A stretch of 38,365 nt of DNA from Bacteroidota bacterium (GCA_020628015.1 JAHDFT010000004.1:1-38365), one strand, 5' to 3'; shown: positions 9,404 to 19,041, counted from the stretch's first letter. A program made the numbers and translations. Notes: generated from the sequence alone by a model not told the origin.

Positions 9404-10405
9404 TTACAATATCAAACGAATCACCATTTCTTTCATCAACTCACCTTGACTTGTGCTAATATTGCCAACGCCTTTTGATTTTAGATCATAAACATGCAAT
9501 AACTCAATAGCTTTTTTGACCTGTTTTATCGAATATTTCCTGCTTGCTGCTTGAAAATCCTTTAGAAACCAGCTATTTCGGAAATTAAGCGCACTAAGAA
9601 TGTCCTTTTCTGTGCGATTTTTGACATGTAAATAAAGATAGAGCTTGCTATAAAAACGGTAAAGCATACTGATCACCATCACAAGAGGACCAGCTTTAGG
9701 ATTAGCACCAAAATAGTTGGTAATCTGCATGGCTTTAGGTAAATCCTTATTAACCAAAGCATTTTGCAACTCAAAAACATTATAATCCTTACTAATGCCT
9801 ATATTATCCGCAATATGTTGTTTGCGAATCAAAACCTCTCTGGGAACATTAAGCATCAATTTATCCAATTCATTGGCAATTTTAGCCAAATCAGTTCCTA
9901 AATATTGATTGAGCAATTGAATCGCAGCTTCCTCGATTTTGTATTTTCGATCATTGAGGTATTTTTTGATCCAAGCAGGGATTTGATAATCTCTAAGACT
10001 TTCTGAGGTAAATAAGACTCCATTTTTTTTGATGAGCTTGGCCAACTTAGTGGTGCCTCTTATTTTTTTATTTTTATAATTTAATATTAAAATGGTCGTT
10101 TTTAGTGGATTTTTAGCATAAGTTTCTAGACGTAAAATATCTTTTATATGTTGTGCTTCTTTAACAACGACGACCTGATAAGGAGCCATCATTGGATAAC
10201 GTCTAGCATGAGTAATAATGGTCTCTATATCCGTATCTTTTCCATAAACCACCAATTGATTAAAACTTTTTTCATCTTCACTCAGAATATGTTGTTCTAA
10301 ATAGTGGGTAATCTGGTCAATATAATAAGCTTCTGATCCTTGCAAAAAATAAATCGGATAGAATCGTTTGTGGCGAAGGTCTTTGCGAATATCATTTAGG
10401 GTCAT
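9404..10405 (-). CDS. holA: DNA polymerase III delta subunit
   Basis: The 333-residue product has the length and pattern of the clamp-loader delta subunit, which opens the beta sliding clamp on DNA. The N-terminal part has the family features YFLQGSEAYYIDQI and APYQVVVVKEAQ. The middle has LGTDLAKIANELDKLML, a typical delta segment, and NVFELQNALVNKDL leads into the C-terminal collar domain. Delta subunits lack a working Walker A motif, and none is seen here. The start is 41 bp downstream of AMP nucleosidase on the same strand, suggesting shared transcription. Confidence 0.93.
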   Translation of the reverse strand: MTLNDIRKDLRHKRFYPIYFLQGSEAYYIDQITHYLEQHILSEDEKSFNQLVVYGKDTDIETIITHARRYPMMAPYQVVVVKEAQHIKDILRLETYAKNPLKTTILILNYKNKKIRGTTKLAKLIKKNGVLFTSESLRDYQIPAWIKKYLNDRKYKIEEAAIQLLNQYLGTDLAKIANELDKLMLNVPREVLIRKQHIADNIGISKDYNVFELQNALVNKDLPKAMQITNYFGANPKAGPLVMVISMLYRFYSKLYLYLHVKNRTEKDILSALNFRNSWFLKDFQAASRKYSIKQVKKAIELLHVYDLKSKGVGNISTSQGELMKEMVIRLIL

Positions 10406-10446
10406 GATCTCAGGAGTTGGTTATAAGGAGGATTAAAAAAGGTCAT

Positions 10447-11217
10447 TTATCCAAATCTTAGATGTTTGACAGTTAATTTGCGTTCAATAAGTTGTTTAAG
10501 GGAATCTATACCAATAGAAAGATGATTTTCAACATATAAATCTGTTACTCGCTTATCACTTTTCTCCGTTTTAATCCCTTCAGAAATCATGGGTTGATCA
10601 GAAACCAATAATAAGGCTCCTGCGGCGATGTGATTGGCAAAAGCAACGGTGAAAATCGTAGCCGTTTCCATATCTATACCTATACAACGTGTTTTGCGAA
10701 GGTATTTTTTAAATTTTTCATCATGCTCCCAAACTCGTCTATTCGTACTATATATTGTACCTGTCCAATAATCCTTTCCATAATCTCGAATCGTAGTAGA
10801 AATGGCTTTTTGTAAGGCGAAAGCAGGAAGCGCAGGAATTTCAGGAGGTAAATAATCATTAGAAGTACCATCTCCTCTAACCGCAGCAATCGGTAAAATC
10901 AAATCCCCCAACTGATTCTTATTTTTCAAGCCCCCACATTTACCCAAAAATAAACAAGCTTTAGGTTGAATAGCAGTCAATAAATCTAAGATTGTAGCAG
11001 CATTAGGACTCCCCATTTGAAAATTGATAATGGTGATGTCACCAGCAGTAGCCGTTTGCATGGCTTTATCAAGTCCCTTGACCTCAGCATTATGCCATTT
11101 CGCAAAAATATTGACATAATTGATAAAATTTACCAAAATAATGTACCTTCCAAAATCTTCTAAGGCTGTTCCTGTATAGCGAGGCAGCCAATTGGCAACA
11201 ATTTTTTCTTTCTTCAT
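10447..11217 (-). CDS. amn: AMP nucleosidase
   Basis: The 256-residue protein belongs to the nucleoside phosphorylase / nucleosidase fold. Features seen include INFQMGSPNAATILDLL, LFLGKCGGLK, a substrate-binding stretch DMETATIF and the late LLVSDQP segment. The short form (about 256 residues) is usual for AMP nucleosidase in Bacteroidota. It cleaves AMP to adenine and ribose 5-phosphate, linking purine salvage and adenylate balance. It lies first in a minus-strand pair with holA and diverges from the small PD-(D/E)XK-like gene. Other nucleosidases of the same fold cannot be fully excluded. Confidence 0.88.
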   Translation of the reverse strand: MKKEKIVANWLPRYTGTALEDFGRYIILVNFINYVNIFAKWHNAEVKGLDKAMQTATAGDITIINFQMGSPNAATILDLLTAIQPKACLFLGKCGGLKNKNQLGDLILPIAAVRGDGTSNDYLPPEIPALPAFALQKAISTTIRDYGKDYWTGTIYSTNRRVWEHDEKFKKYLRKTRCIGIDMETATIFTVAFANHIAAGALLLVSDQPMISEGIKTEKSDKRVTDLYVENHLSIGIDSLKQLIERKLTVKHLRFG

Positions 11218-11278
11218 AAAATTCTTTTTAGTATACCATGTAAACTATAAAATAATTCAGTATCATTCATTCTTTAAT

Positions 11279-11308
11279 CAAAATTAATGCAAAAACTTCA
11301 CTTTCCAA
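11279..11308 (-). promoter_or_regulatory. Bacteroidota-type promoter for amn-holA
   Basis: On the minus strand a -33 TTG (11308-11306) and a -7 TAATTTTG (11286-11279) are separated by exactly 19 bp. The predicted start of transcription is near 11272, about 55 nt before the amn start codon. The -33 box lies inside the first codons of the divergent gene, so the two genes share this control region. Confidence 0.65.
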
Positions 11309-11745
11309 CTTATTCCTTTAAAATAAGGACGCAAGCGCAACAAGATTTTATTTTTGATATAATTAGAAAAAAATTTATTCGCTTAACACCCGAAGAATGG
11401 GTACGTCAACATATTGTCCATTTTTTAATTAAGGAAAGAAATTATCCCAAAGGACTCATCGCTGTTGAACAAGGATTAAAAGTAAATGAACTAGCTCGAC
11501 GTTTTGATGTTTTGCTTTATAATAAAATGGGAAAGGCTTGTTTTTTGATAGAATGTAAAGCCGCTCAAGTAAAAATCACACAAGATGTATTTGACCAAAT
11601 TGCTCGTTATAATCTGGCATTAAAAGTTCCCTATCTCTTAGTGACCAATGGTTTGATGCATTATTGCTGTCAAATTGATTTTGAGCAAAATAATTATCAA
11701 TATTTAGATGATGTGCCTTTCTATGGGGAACTAAATACAGGATAA
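11287..11745 (+). CDS. Small PD-(D/E)XK-like protein, HSDR_N_2 type
   Basis: The 152-residue protein resembles the N-terminal nuclease-like domain of type I restriction enzyme R subunits (HSDR_N_2) standing alone. Possible catalytic residues are Asp74 in RRFDVLLY and Glu89-Cys90-Lys91 in LIECKA, followed by a QxxxY motif (Gln104, Tyr108) as in RecB-like nucleases. It has no helicase part and no partner methylase or specificity gene nearby, so it is not a restriction system. The family is widespread next to holA in Bacteroidota (from general knowledge), suggesting a housekeeping DNA role. The biochemical function is unproven. Confidence 0.8.
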   Translation: MQKLHFPTYSFKIRTQAQQDFIFDIIRKKFIRLTPEEWVRQHIVHFLIKERNYPKGLIAVEQGLKVNELARRFDVLLYNKMGKACFLIECKAAQVKITQDVFDQIARYNLALKVPYLLVTNGLMHYCCQIDFEQNNYQYLDDVPFYGELNTG

Positions 11746-11925
11746 AATAGATTATTTTTTCTTATTATTTTTTGAGTAATTAGGAATGTGAAAAAGACAA
11801 AAAATGGAGATAAAATGAATATTTATTTGATCAACTATTTTTGAGAAATAGTTGATGATTTATTTTTTTACAAATTCTAATTGTAATCAAATAAAAAAAA
11901 ACTGTTTTTTTTCCAAAACAAGTCT

Positions 11926-11933
11926 TACCTTTG
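11926..11933 (+). promoter_or_regulatory. Promoter -7 element of the nqr operon
   Basis: TACCTTTG matches TAnnTTTG exactly and continues into TTTGCAC, common around Bacteroidota start sites. It lies 31 bp before the nqrA start codon. The -33 region is poor (CTG at 11902-11904), within a T-rich run. Confidence 0.6.
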
Positions 11934-11964
11934 CACCCTAAAATAGAATTATAAGCTATAACCA

Positions 11965-13317
11965 ATGGGTAGAACGATAAATCTTAAAAAAGGATACAAT
12001 CTAAAAATAGTAGGCGAGCCTGAGCAGACGCTTAATACGGATGTAAAAGTGCGTACATATGCTGTGAAGCCTACAGATTTCAATGGATTATCTCCTATTC
12101 CAAAAATGCTTGTACAAGTCGGTGATGAAGTAAAAGCTGGAACGCCACTCTTTTTTGATAAGAAGCTTCCAGAAATTATGTTTTGCTCACCAGTAAGTGG
12201 AGAAGTGGCAGAAATTAAGCGAGGTGCAAAACGAGCCATTATCGAAGTAGTTATTCTTGCTGACAAAAAGAATACTTACTTGAAACTGGATACCATCAAT
12301 CCAGATAACGCTTCTCGTGAAGCCATCATCGAACACCTGCTAAAAACAGGACTTTGGCCATTCTTGCGACAAAGACCATTCAATGTAGTAGCAGGCATAG
12401 ATGAGGCACCGAAAGCCATTTTTATTTCAGGTTTTAATACTGGACCACTTGCGCCAGATCTCAACTTTACCTTAAAAGGTGAGGCAGCAGCTTTTCAAAC
12501 AGGAGTCAATGTCTTGAAAAGACTTTCTAAAGGGAAGGTACATCTTTCATTAGATGGAGCTAATACTTGTGATACCTTGTCTAATGTGAAAGGGGTAGAG
12601 CAACATACCTTTAAAGGTAAACATCCTGCGGGGAATGTGGGTATACAAATCCACCACATTGATCCTATCAATAAAGGGGATATTGTCTGGACGGTCGATC
12701 CACAAGATGTAATCACCATCGGACGAGTGTTCAAAGATGGAGAGTTCAATACGGAGCGACTATATGCTATTGGTGGACCTGTAGTAAAAAAGCCAAGTTA
12801 TTTCAAAGCGTTTCAAGGAGCAGCTATCGAAGGAATTGCAAAAAATAACTTATCTACAGATCATGTGCGCTATATTAGTGGTGATGTTTTGACTGGACGA
12901 AAAGTAGACATCAAAGGACATTTCGGTGCTTTTGATAAGATATTAACCGTCTTAGAAGAAGGAGATAAATATGAATTATTCGGTTGGTTATTACCTTCTT
13001 ATCCTAGACCTAGTATCTCCCGATCTTTCCTTTCTTTCCTTAAACCAAATAAGCAGTTTAATGTTAATACCAATTCACATGGAGAACATCGTGGAATGGT
13101 AGTGACAGGAGCATTTGAGCAAGTAACACCAATGGATATTTATCCAATGCAATTGCTTAAAGCAATCATGGCTCGTGACTTTGATTTGATGGAAGGTTTA
13201 GGTATTTATGAAGTAGTAGAGGAGGATTTTGCACTATGTGAATTTGTGTGTCCTTCAAAAACAGATGTACAAGAAATTCTAAGAGAAGGCTTGGACTATA
13301 TGAGAGAACAAGCTTAG
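11965..13317 (+). CDS. nqrA: Na+-translocating NADH:quinone reductase subunit A
   Basis: The 450-residue, non-hydrophobic protein is the peripheral cytoplasmic subunit of Na+-NQR, which oxidises NADH with quinone and pumps sodium out of the cell. Typical stretches are KKGYNLKIVGEP at the N-terminus, TPLFFDKKLPEIMFCSPVSG, FNTGPLAPDLNF and the C-terminal FVCPSKTDVQEILREGLDY. It is the first gene of nqrABCDEF, 31 bp behind a good -7 box and 21 bp ahead of nqrB. It has been associated with quinone binding in the family. No ribosome binding site of the Shine-Dalgarno type is visible, as usual for the phylum. Confidence 0.96.
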   Translation: MGRTINLKKGYNLKIVGEPEQTLNTDVKVRTYAVKPTDFNGLSPIPKMLVQVGDEVKAGTPLFFDKKLPEIMFCSPVSGEVAEIKRGAKRAIIEVVILADKKNTYLKLDTINPDNASREAIIEHLLKTGLWPFLRQRPFNVVAGIDEAPKAIFISGFNTGPLAPDLNFTLKGEAAAFQTGVNVLKRLSKGKVHLSLDGANTCDTLSNVKGVEQHTFKGKHPAGNVGIQIHHIDPINKGDIVWTVDPQDVITIGRVFKDGEFNTERLYAIGGPVVKKPSYFKAFQGAAIEGIAKNNLSTDHVRYISGDVLTGRKVDIKGHFGAFDKILTVLEEGDKYELFGWLLPSYPRPSISRSFLSFLKPNKQFNVNTNSHGEHRGMVVTGAFEQVTPMDIYPMQLLKAIMARDFDLMEGLGIYEVVEEDFALCEFVCPSKTDVQEILREGLDYMREQA

Positions 13318-13338
13318 TTCGTAGATAAAGTAACTATT

Positions 13339-14568
13339 ATGATTCAGTTTTTACAAAATAAAATGGAGCAAATGCTAGAGGCTACCAAAGATAAGCCGCT
13401 AATGCATACCTTAGTCGATGGCTTTGGTAGTATCCTATTTGCTCCAAAACATGTTACCTCTGGAGATGGTACCCATATCAAGGATGGTATGGATTTAAAA
13501 CGTACCATGATCTTTGTGGTAATAGCAATGAGTTTCTGTCTTTTATTTGGTATGTATAACATTGGTTATCAACATTACCATGCTTTCGGTATGGAAAACC
13601 AAGTAGGCTTTTTTACAAAGTTTATGTTTGGTTTTTTCCAAATGTTGCCAATGATTATTGTAGCTAATCTGGTGGGGTTAGCCATAGAATTTTATTTTGC
13701 AGCTAAGAAAGGACATTCCATTGAAGAAGGATTTTTGGTTTCGGGGCAGTTAATCCCACTCATTATGCCGCCGGATCTTCCATTGTGGATGGTGGCTCTA
13801 GCAACTGCTTTTGCGGTTATTATAGCTAAAGAAGCCTTCGGAGGAACAGGGATGAACTTCCTTAATATTGCATTAACCGCAAGGGTCTTTGTATTCTTTG
13901 CTTATCCTACCGATATTTCGGGGGATATTGTTTGGGTAACCTACGATTATAATATACTACATCAATTATTTGGCATGGACTTGGTAGCTGCTGGAACAGC
14001 TACAGTAGATGGGTGGACGGGGGCCACACCGCTGGCTCTGGCCGCCAAACAGGGCTGGGCTGAGGTCGTTTCCAAATACAGCATATCAGATATGTTTTTT
14101 GGATGGATTCCTGGCTCTATAGGAGAAACCAATAAAGTTGCCGTTTTAATCGGTGCTGCTTTCTTGTTATTTACAGGAATTGCAAGCTGGAGAATTATGC
14201 TGTCTATGTTGATTGGTGCTTTGGTGACAGGATTATTATTTAATCTAGCAGCAAGCAGTTTTGAAGGTTTAAGCCCATTCTTGGCAGTACCTTTTTACTA
14301 TCACTTGATCATTGGTAGTTTCTTGTTTGCAATGGCGTTCATGGCTACAGATCCTGTAACTGCTTCACAAACCATGACTGGAAAACTAATTTATGGTTTC
14401 TTGATTGGGGTAGTTGGTATGATTGTACGGGTAATGAATCCAGCCTACCCAGAAGGGTGGATGTTGGCAATTCTATTCATGAATGTATTTGCCCCACTAA
14501 TCGACCATTATGTGCTATCTGCTAATATCAAACGCAGATTGGCTAGGAGTGCTAAAGCAGCAGCTTAG
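13339..14568 (+). CDS. nqrB: Na+-translocating NADH:quinone reductase subunit B
   Basis: The 409-residue integral membrane subunit has about ten hydrophobic segments, including those around 57-73, 95-121 and 148-165. The motif DGWTGATPL places the FMN-carrying threonine at Thr230, matching the D-x-x-S/T-G-A-T flavinylation motif. The flavin is attached by ApbE, which is not in this window. The gene follows nqrA by 21 bp. It is followed by a 97-bp gap holding a 41-bp hairpin element before nqrC. NqrB carries part of the electron and sodium path of the complex. Confidence 0.96.
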   Translation: MIQFLQNKMEQMLEATKDKPLMHTLVDGFGSILFAPKHVTSGDGTHIKDGMDLKRTMIFVVIAMSFCLLFGMYNIGYQHYHAFGMENQVGFFTKFMFGFFQMLPMIIVANLVGLAIEFYFAAKKGHSIEEGFLVSGQLIPLIMPPDLPLWMVALATAFAVIIAKEAFGGTGMNFLNIALTARVFVFFAYPTDISGDIVWVTYDYNILHQLFGMDLVAAGTATVDGWTGATPLALAAKQGWAEVVSKYSISDMFFGWIPGSIGETNKVAVLIGAAFLLFTGIASWRIMLSMLIGALVTGLLFNLAASSFEGLSPFLAVPFYYHLIIGSFLFAMAFMATDPVTASQTMTGKLIYGFLIGVVGMIVRVMNPAYPEGWMLAILFMNVFAPLIDHYVLSANIKRRLARSAKAAA

Positions 14569-14586
14569 TATTTACTAGTATGGTAA

Positions 14587-14627
14587 GTAACAAGTGAAAA
14601 ATAAGGACGTTATTTTTTGACTGTTAT
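14587..14627 (+). repeat. Minimal 41-bp GTAAC hairpin repeat inside the nqr operon
   Basis: The element consists of the two tips only: gtaacaagtgaaaaataa, a five-base loop ggacg, then ttattttttgactgttat. The arms pair over most of 18 bp. The flanking triplets are both taa, as expected of a three-base target duplication. It lies between nqrB and nqrC, where as RNA it would form a hairpin in the operon transcript. Confidence 0.75.
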
Positions 14628-14665
14628 TAAAAGAATAAAAATTTTAAATTAAATATTTGTCATAA

Positions 14666-15385
14666 ATGGCTTTAGATACCAATTCAAATGCATATACTTT
14701 TGGTTATGCAATCATTATGACGCTCATTGTAGCGGCTGCTTTAGCCCTTACTGCAATGAGTTTAAAACCGCTTCAGGATAAGTCTATTGCATTGGATAAG
14801 AAAACGCAGATTCTGAATGCGGTAAGCCCAATTTCTGATAAAGGCTTAATAGATGGAGAATATGCCAAGCGTATAGAAGAGGTGGTTGTGGATAAGAGTG
14901 GAAAAGTAGTTACGGGTGGTACATCAGCTTTCGATTTAGAAATTAAGAAAGAATATCGTAAAAAGAAGGCAGGATCAGATTATAATCTACCTGTTTACAT
15001 TTATAAGATGGATGATGGAAAGAAAAAGTTCATCATGCCTTTGCATGGGGCTGGACTTTGGGATGAAATTTGGGGATATGTAGCTTTAAATGATGATTTT
15101 AAAACCATTCATGGAGCTACTTTTGATCACAAAGGAGAGACACCTGGATTAGGAGCTGAAATTAAAACAGATTGGTTTCAGGGACAGTTCAAAGGGAAAT
15201 CTATCGTGAATAAATCAGGAAGTTTTGAGTTCAAAATCTTGAAGGGAAAGGGAAATCCTGGTTTAGATAAAGAGCCACATAAGGTAGATGGCATCTCTGG
15301 TGCAACGATTACCGCTGATGGAGTAGATGATATGTTGAAGAAGGGTTATTTGAGTTATGTGGATTATTTTAAAGGGGTAAGATAA
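14666..15385 (+). CDS. nqrC: Na+-translocating NADH:quinone reductase subunit C
   Basis: The 239-residue subunit has one N-terminal membrane helix (about 11-33) and a soluble FMN-binding domain. The motif DGISGATIT places the covalently flavinylated threonine at Thr214, 25 residues from the C-terminus. The segment LHGAGLWDEIWGY is typical of the family. FMN attachment requires ApbE from elsewhere in the genome. It lies 97 bp after nqrB, separated by the minimal hairpin repeat, and 69 bp before nqrD. Confidence 0.96.
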   Translation: MALDTNSNAYTFGYAIIMTLIVAAALALTAMSLKPLQDKSIALDKKTQILNAVSPISDKGLIDGEYAKRIEEVVVDKSGKVVTGGTSAFDLEIKKEYRKKKAGSDYNLPVYIYKMDDGKKKFIMPLHGAGLWDEIWGYVALNDDFKTIHGATFDHKGETPGLGAEIKTDWFQGQFKGKSIVNKSGSFEFKILKGKGNPGLDKEPHKVDGISGATITADGVDDMLKKGYLSYVDYFKGVR

Positions 15386-15454
15386 ACATTAGTTATTCGC
15401 TAGTGATTTATTAGTACTCCAATCATTCAATTAAATTGTTTAAACTCAATTGAT

Positions 15455-16123
15455 ATGAGTCAAGTAGCAGAAGCTGCCGTTCAAACGAAAGAACCATTAT
15501 TTTCGCCTAAAAATCGACGCTTATTAACCGATCCTTTAGACGATAATAATCCAATCACTATCCAGGTATTGGGGATTTGTTCGGCTTTGGCCGTAACCGC
15601 ACAAGTGAAACCATCTTTGGTAATGGCCCTTTGTGTGGTCTTCGTATGCTCCGTATCCAACTTATTGATTTCTCTTTTGAGAAAAGGTATTCCAAGCCGA
15701 ATTCGTATGATCGTCCAATTGGTGGTCATTGCGACAATGGTAACGCTAGTAGACCAAGTACTCAAAGCATTTGTCTATGATTTGAGTAAGGAATTATCCG
15801 TTTATATTGGCTTGATTATTACCAACTGCATCATCATGGGACGACTCGAAGCCTTTGCAATGGGGAATAAACCTTGGCCAGCCTTCTTAGATGGAATTGG
15901 TAATGGATTAGGATATGGTGCCATTTTGATTCTTGTGGCTGTCTTTAGAGAAGTATTTGGAGCAGGTACCTTTTTAGGGTATCAAGTCATACCACAGTTT
16001 ATATATGATCTAGGTTATGTGAATAATGGGGTAATGGTAACACCTGCTGCGGCAATGTTCCTAATCGGTATTTTTATCTGGATTCAAAGAGCTAGAAAAC
16101 CACAATTGGTTGACATTAGCTAA
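15455..16123 (+). CDS. nqrD: Na+-translocating NADH:quinone reductase subunit D
   Basis: The 222-residue, very hydrophobic protein has about six membrane helices. It carries the family stretch LSVYIGLIITNCIIMGRLEA, whose conserved Cys helps form the iron site between NqrD and NqrE in the membrane. The segment DGIGNGLGYGAIL is also typical. It is homologous to NqrE and to RnfA/RnfE, but its position between nqrC and nqrE fixes the identity. It follows nqrC by 69 bp and precedes nqrE by 118 bp. Confidence 0.95.
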   Translation: MSQVAEAAVQTKEPLFSPKNRRLLTDPLDDNNPITIQVLGICSALAVTAQVKPSLVMALCVVFVCSVSNLLISLLRKGIPSRIRMIVQLVVIATMVTLVDQVLKAFVYDLSKELSVYIGLIITNCIIMGRLEAFAMGNKPWPAFLDGIGNGLGYGAILILVAVFREVFGAGTFLGYQVIPQFIYDLGYVNNGVMVTPAAAMFLIGIFIWIQRARKPQLVDIS

Positions 16124-16241
16124 TTTTAGGTCTAGTTTGTACTTATTTGATGAGCTAATTGATCATTCTTCTACTATTATTGAGTTGAGTGAATAAATGG
16201 TGATCCATTGATGCACTACAACTTACTAAATATATAAATTT

Positions 16242-16853
16242 ATGGATTTAGTAAACTTATTTTTACAATCTGCATTTATAGAGAATATGGTTTTGGCCTA
16301 TTTCTTAGGAATGTGTTCCTATTTAGCAGTATCCAAAACGGTAAAAACAGCTTTCGGACTTGGTTTGGCGGTTATTTTCGTATTGACGATCACCGCACCA
16401 GTCAACTGGTTATTATACTATGGCGTATTACAGGAAGGCGCATTAGCATGGATTCATCCTTCTTTTGCAACTGTAGATTTAACTTTCCTCTATTTTATTG
16501 CTTTTATTGCAGTAATCGCCTCTATGGTGCAGTTGGTTGAAATGATTATAGAACGATTTTCGCCTTCTTTATACAATTCTCTAGGTATTTTCCTACCCCT
16601 AATCACAGTAAACTGTTCTATTTTAGGAGGATCTTTATTTATGGTACAAAGAGAATATGTATTATCAGAAACAGTCGTTTATGGTCTTGGTGCTGGTTTC
16701 GGCTTTTTCTTAGCCATTATTGCCATTGCTGCCATTCGAGAGAAAATCCGTTATTCTAATGTTCCTGCTCCACTAAGAGGCTTAGGTATTGCCTTTATCA
16801 TTACTGGCTTGATGGGCATTGCTTTTATGAGCTTTATGGGAATCAAATTATAA
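16242..16853 (+). CDS. nqrE: Na+-translocating NADH:quinone reductase subunit E
   Basis: The 203-residue membrane protein has six predicted helices. Family stretches are [20 protein letters not shown] at the N-terminus, with one conserved Cys, and [17 protein letters not shown] with the second. These cysteines are expected to share the intramembrane iron centre with NqrD. It lies between nqrD (118 bp upstream) and nqrF (145 bp downstream). No promoter of the TAnnTTTG type was found in either gap. Confidence 0.96.
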   Translation: MDLVNLFLQSAFIENMVLAYFLGMCSYLAVSKTVKTAFGLGLAVIFVLTITAPVNWLLYYGVLQEGALAWIHPSFATVDLTFLYFIAFIAVIASMVQLVEMIIERFSPSLYNSLGIFLPLITVNCSILGGSLFMVQREYVLSETVVYGLGAGFGFFLAIIAIAAIREKIRYSNVPAPLRGLGIAFIITGLMGIAFMSFMGIKL

Positions 16854-16998
16854 AATATTAAAGGTTTTGGTAAGGTATTAGCTGATTATTTGGAGTAAAT
16901 AGATAATACTAATCAAGCTTTCAATAATATATACGCCTATATAATGTGATTATTGAACATTATTTCTAGGCTTCACATGCTATTCTATATTAATTATT

Positions 16999-18288
16999 AT
17001 GGTCAACTTAACTATAGTTTTTTCAATTATAATGATGGCTATTTTACCTACAGTACTAGGGGCAATTATTGCTTTTGTAGGTATCATCTTGATGTTGACA
17101 ACCATTTTATTGGTGGCCAAGTCAAAGTTGGTGCCATCTGGTGATATAAATATTGTTATCAATGGAGATAATGATAGCCCAGTCATCACCAAACCTGGTT
17201 CTACATTGCTTACAGCCTTATCAGAAAAAAATATTTTCTTGCCTTCTGCTTGTGGAGGAGGAGGAACCTGTGCAATGTGTAAATGTCAAGTATTAGAAGG
17301 AGGAGGAGATGTACTACCTACAGAGATGAACCACCTTACTCGTAAAGAAGTTAAGGAGCATTGGCGTTTGGCTTGTCAGGTGAAGGTACGTAATGACATG
17401 AATGTACATGTAGAGGAAGAGATTTTTGGTATTAAGAAGTGGGAATGTGAGGTGGTTTCTAACGATAATGTGGCTACCTTCATTAAAGAATTTGTAGTAA
17501 AGTTACCAGAAGGAGAATTCCTAGATTTTGAATCTGGTGGATATATCCAGATTGATGTACCTGCTTGTGAAGTAAATTATAAAGATATTGACGTAGAAAC
17601 AGAGTATAGAGAGGATTGGGATAAATTCAAAATGTGGGATCTACACATGAAAAATCCTGAACCAATTTTCCGTGCTTATTCTATGGCCAATCACCCTGCT
17701 GAAGGAAATATCATCATGTTAAATATCCGTATTGCTTCACCACCTTGGGATAGAGCCAAGAATGCCTTCATGGATGTGAATCCTGGTATCTGTTCTTCTT
17801 ATGTATTCTCTCGAAAGAAAGGAGATAAGGTGACAATTTCGGGTCCTTATGGAGAGTTCTTTATCAAGCCTACAAAGAAAGAGATGGTGTATATTGGTGG
17901 TGGTGCAGGTATGGCTCCTTTACGTTCACATCTTTTCCATATCTTCCACACAGATAAAACGAGAGATCGTAAGGTGTCTTATTGGTATGGTGGTCGATCA
18001 ATGCGAGAATTGTTCTATACCGACCATTTTAGAAAAATTGAGGATGAATTCCCTAATTTCAAATACAATATTGCCCTTTCTGCACCACTAGAAGAAGATA
18101 ATTGGACTGGATATACTGGCTTTATCCATCAAGTATTATATGATGAATATTTGAGCAAACATCCAGAGCCAGAAGAGGTAGAATATTACCTTTGTGGACC
18201 TCCAGCGATGTTAGCTGCTGCATTAAAAATGCTAGATGAATTAGGGGTTCCAGAAGAAAATATTGCCTTTGATGATTTTGGTAGCTAG
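16999..18288 (+). CDS. nqrF: Na+-translocating NADH:quinone reductase subunit F
   Basis: The 429-residue protein is the NADH-oxidising entry subunit. One N-terminal membrane helix (about 18-41) is followed by a plant-type [2Fe-2S] ferredoxin domain with ligands Cys85, Cys91, Cys94 and Cys126. An FAD domain follows with RAYSMAN (225-231), then an NADH-binding domain with [11 protein letters not shown] (300-310) and YLCGPPAML near the end. All cofactor motifs are intact. The gap from nqrE is 145 bp, the longest in the operon. A strong hairpin terminator follows the stop codon by about 35 bp, closing the operon. Confidence 0.97.
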   Translation: MVNLTIVFSIIMMAILPTVLGAIIAFVGIILMLTTILLVAKSKLVPSGDINIVINGDNDSPVITKPGSTLLTALSEKNIFLPSACGGGGTCAMCKCQVLEGGGDVLPTEMNHLTRKEVKEHWRLACQVKVRNDMNVHVEEEIFGIKKWECEVVSNDNVATFIKEFVVKLPEGEFLDFESGGYIQIDVPACEVNYKDIDVETEYREDWDKFKMWDLHMKNPEPIFRAYSMANHPAEGNIIMLNIRIASPPWDRAKNAFMDVNPGICSSYVFSRKKGDKVTISGPYGEFFIKPTKKEMVYIGGGAGMAPLRSHLFHIFHTDKTRDRKVSYWYGGRSMRELFYTDHFRKIEDEFPNFKYNIALSAPLEEDNWTGYTGFIHQVLYDEYLSKHPEPEEVEYYLCGPPAMLAAALKMLDELGVPEENIAFDDFGS

Positions 18289-18321
18289 TGAATAGCTAAC
18301 TATTTTTAGGAAAATAAAAGA

Positions 18322-18368
18322 AAATAAATAAAGCCGCTTAGAGTTATACTAAGCGGCTTTATTTATTT
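18322..18368 (+). terminator. Intrinsic terminator of the nqr operon
   Basis: A perfect 20-bp stem (18322-18341 with 18349-18368), including the GC-rich part AAGCCGCTTAG, closes a 7-nt loop agttata and runs into a T-rich tract. It is the strongest simple hairpin in the window. Confidence 0.92.
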
Positions 18369-18508
18369 TTTGTCTATTTTTGTAATATGTTGTACAAATT
18401 TTATTCTTGTTTAATGTATACAGGCTTGGTTTTTGATTATTTTTACGGATATAAGTTTTGAGTTAAATGTGATTTTGTGGGTATCCCTAAATATTTCTAA
18501 TACAGTTA

Positions 18509-18662
18509 GTAACAAGCAAAAAATAAATTAGGCATGTTTGTTCGGTTAATTTGTGGCTAGACGAGGCAAAAAACGTAGGCGATGCGAGCATCGTCGAGGC
18601 TTTTTAACGAAGTATAGCAGCAAATTAAACAACAAGATGTCGGTTTATTTTTTAGCTGTTAC
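18509..18662 (+). repeat. GTAAC hairpin repeat, full copy (subtype A)
   Basis: This 154-bp element has tips GTAAC and GTTAC and direct TTA triplets on both sides. It differs from the copy at 32098-32251 at four positions, all in its first 60 bases. The two halves are imperfectly complementary along most of the length, with the turn at cgatgc-ga-gcatcg. It has no transposase. The 860-bp gap 18289-19148 holds the nqr terminator, this element and an inverted repeat at 19042. The remaining stretch 18670-19040 shows nothing I can support. Confidence 0.9.
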
Positions 18663-19041
18663 TTAGAAAGGATTATTGCTTGTGGTATTTTTTATGTGTC
18701 TTTTTAAGAGAATATATTTTATGCGTAATAGTGTTGATAATGAATTAGTCATGAGAGATACTTATTCTTTATTTGTAATTAAATATCTTTAAATCTATTC
18801 AGAGACTTGATATAACACAGTTACAGTAAGCTTAATGAGTTCGATAAACAAAGTGATAATTAGCAAGCACCTACGAATGTTAGTAACTTTTATCTTGAAA
18901 ATTTTTTGAATTATATTTAAACACGTAACTTGCAAAATGATAATATGCTTTAGTGTCGTTATTTAGCAATGGATTTATTATATTGAGCCTAGTAAGGCGG
19001 CTATTTAGACCAATTTATTGTATAGAGTTGTAGGGTGAAAA

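Noticed and set aside
11287-11745. Possible restriction-modification locus because of similarity to HsdR N-termini
   Set aside because: No helicase domain, methylase or specificity gene is present, and the neighbours are housekeeping genes.
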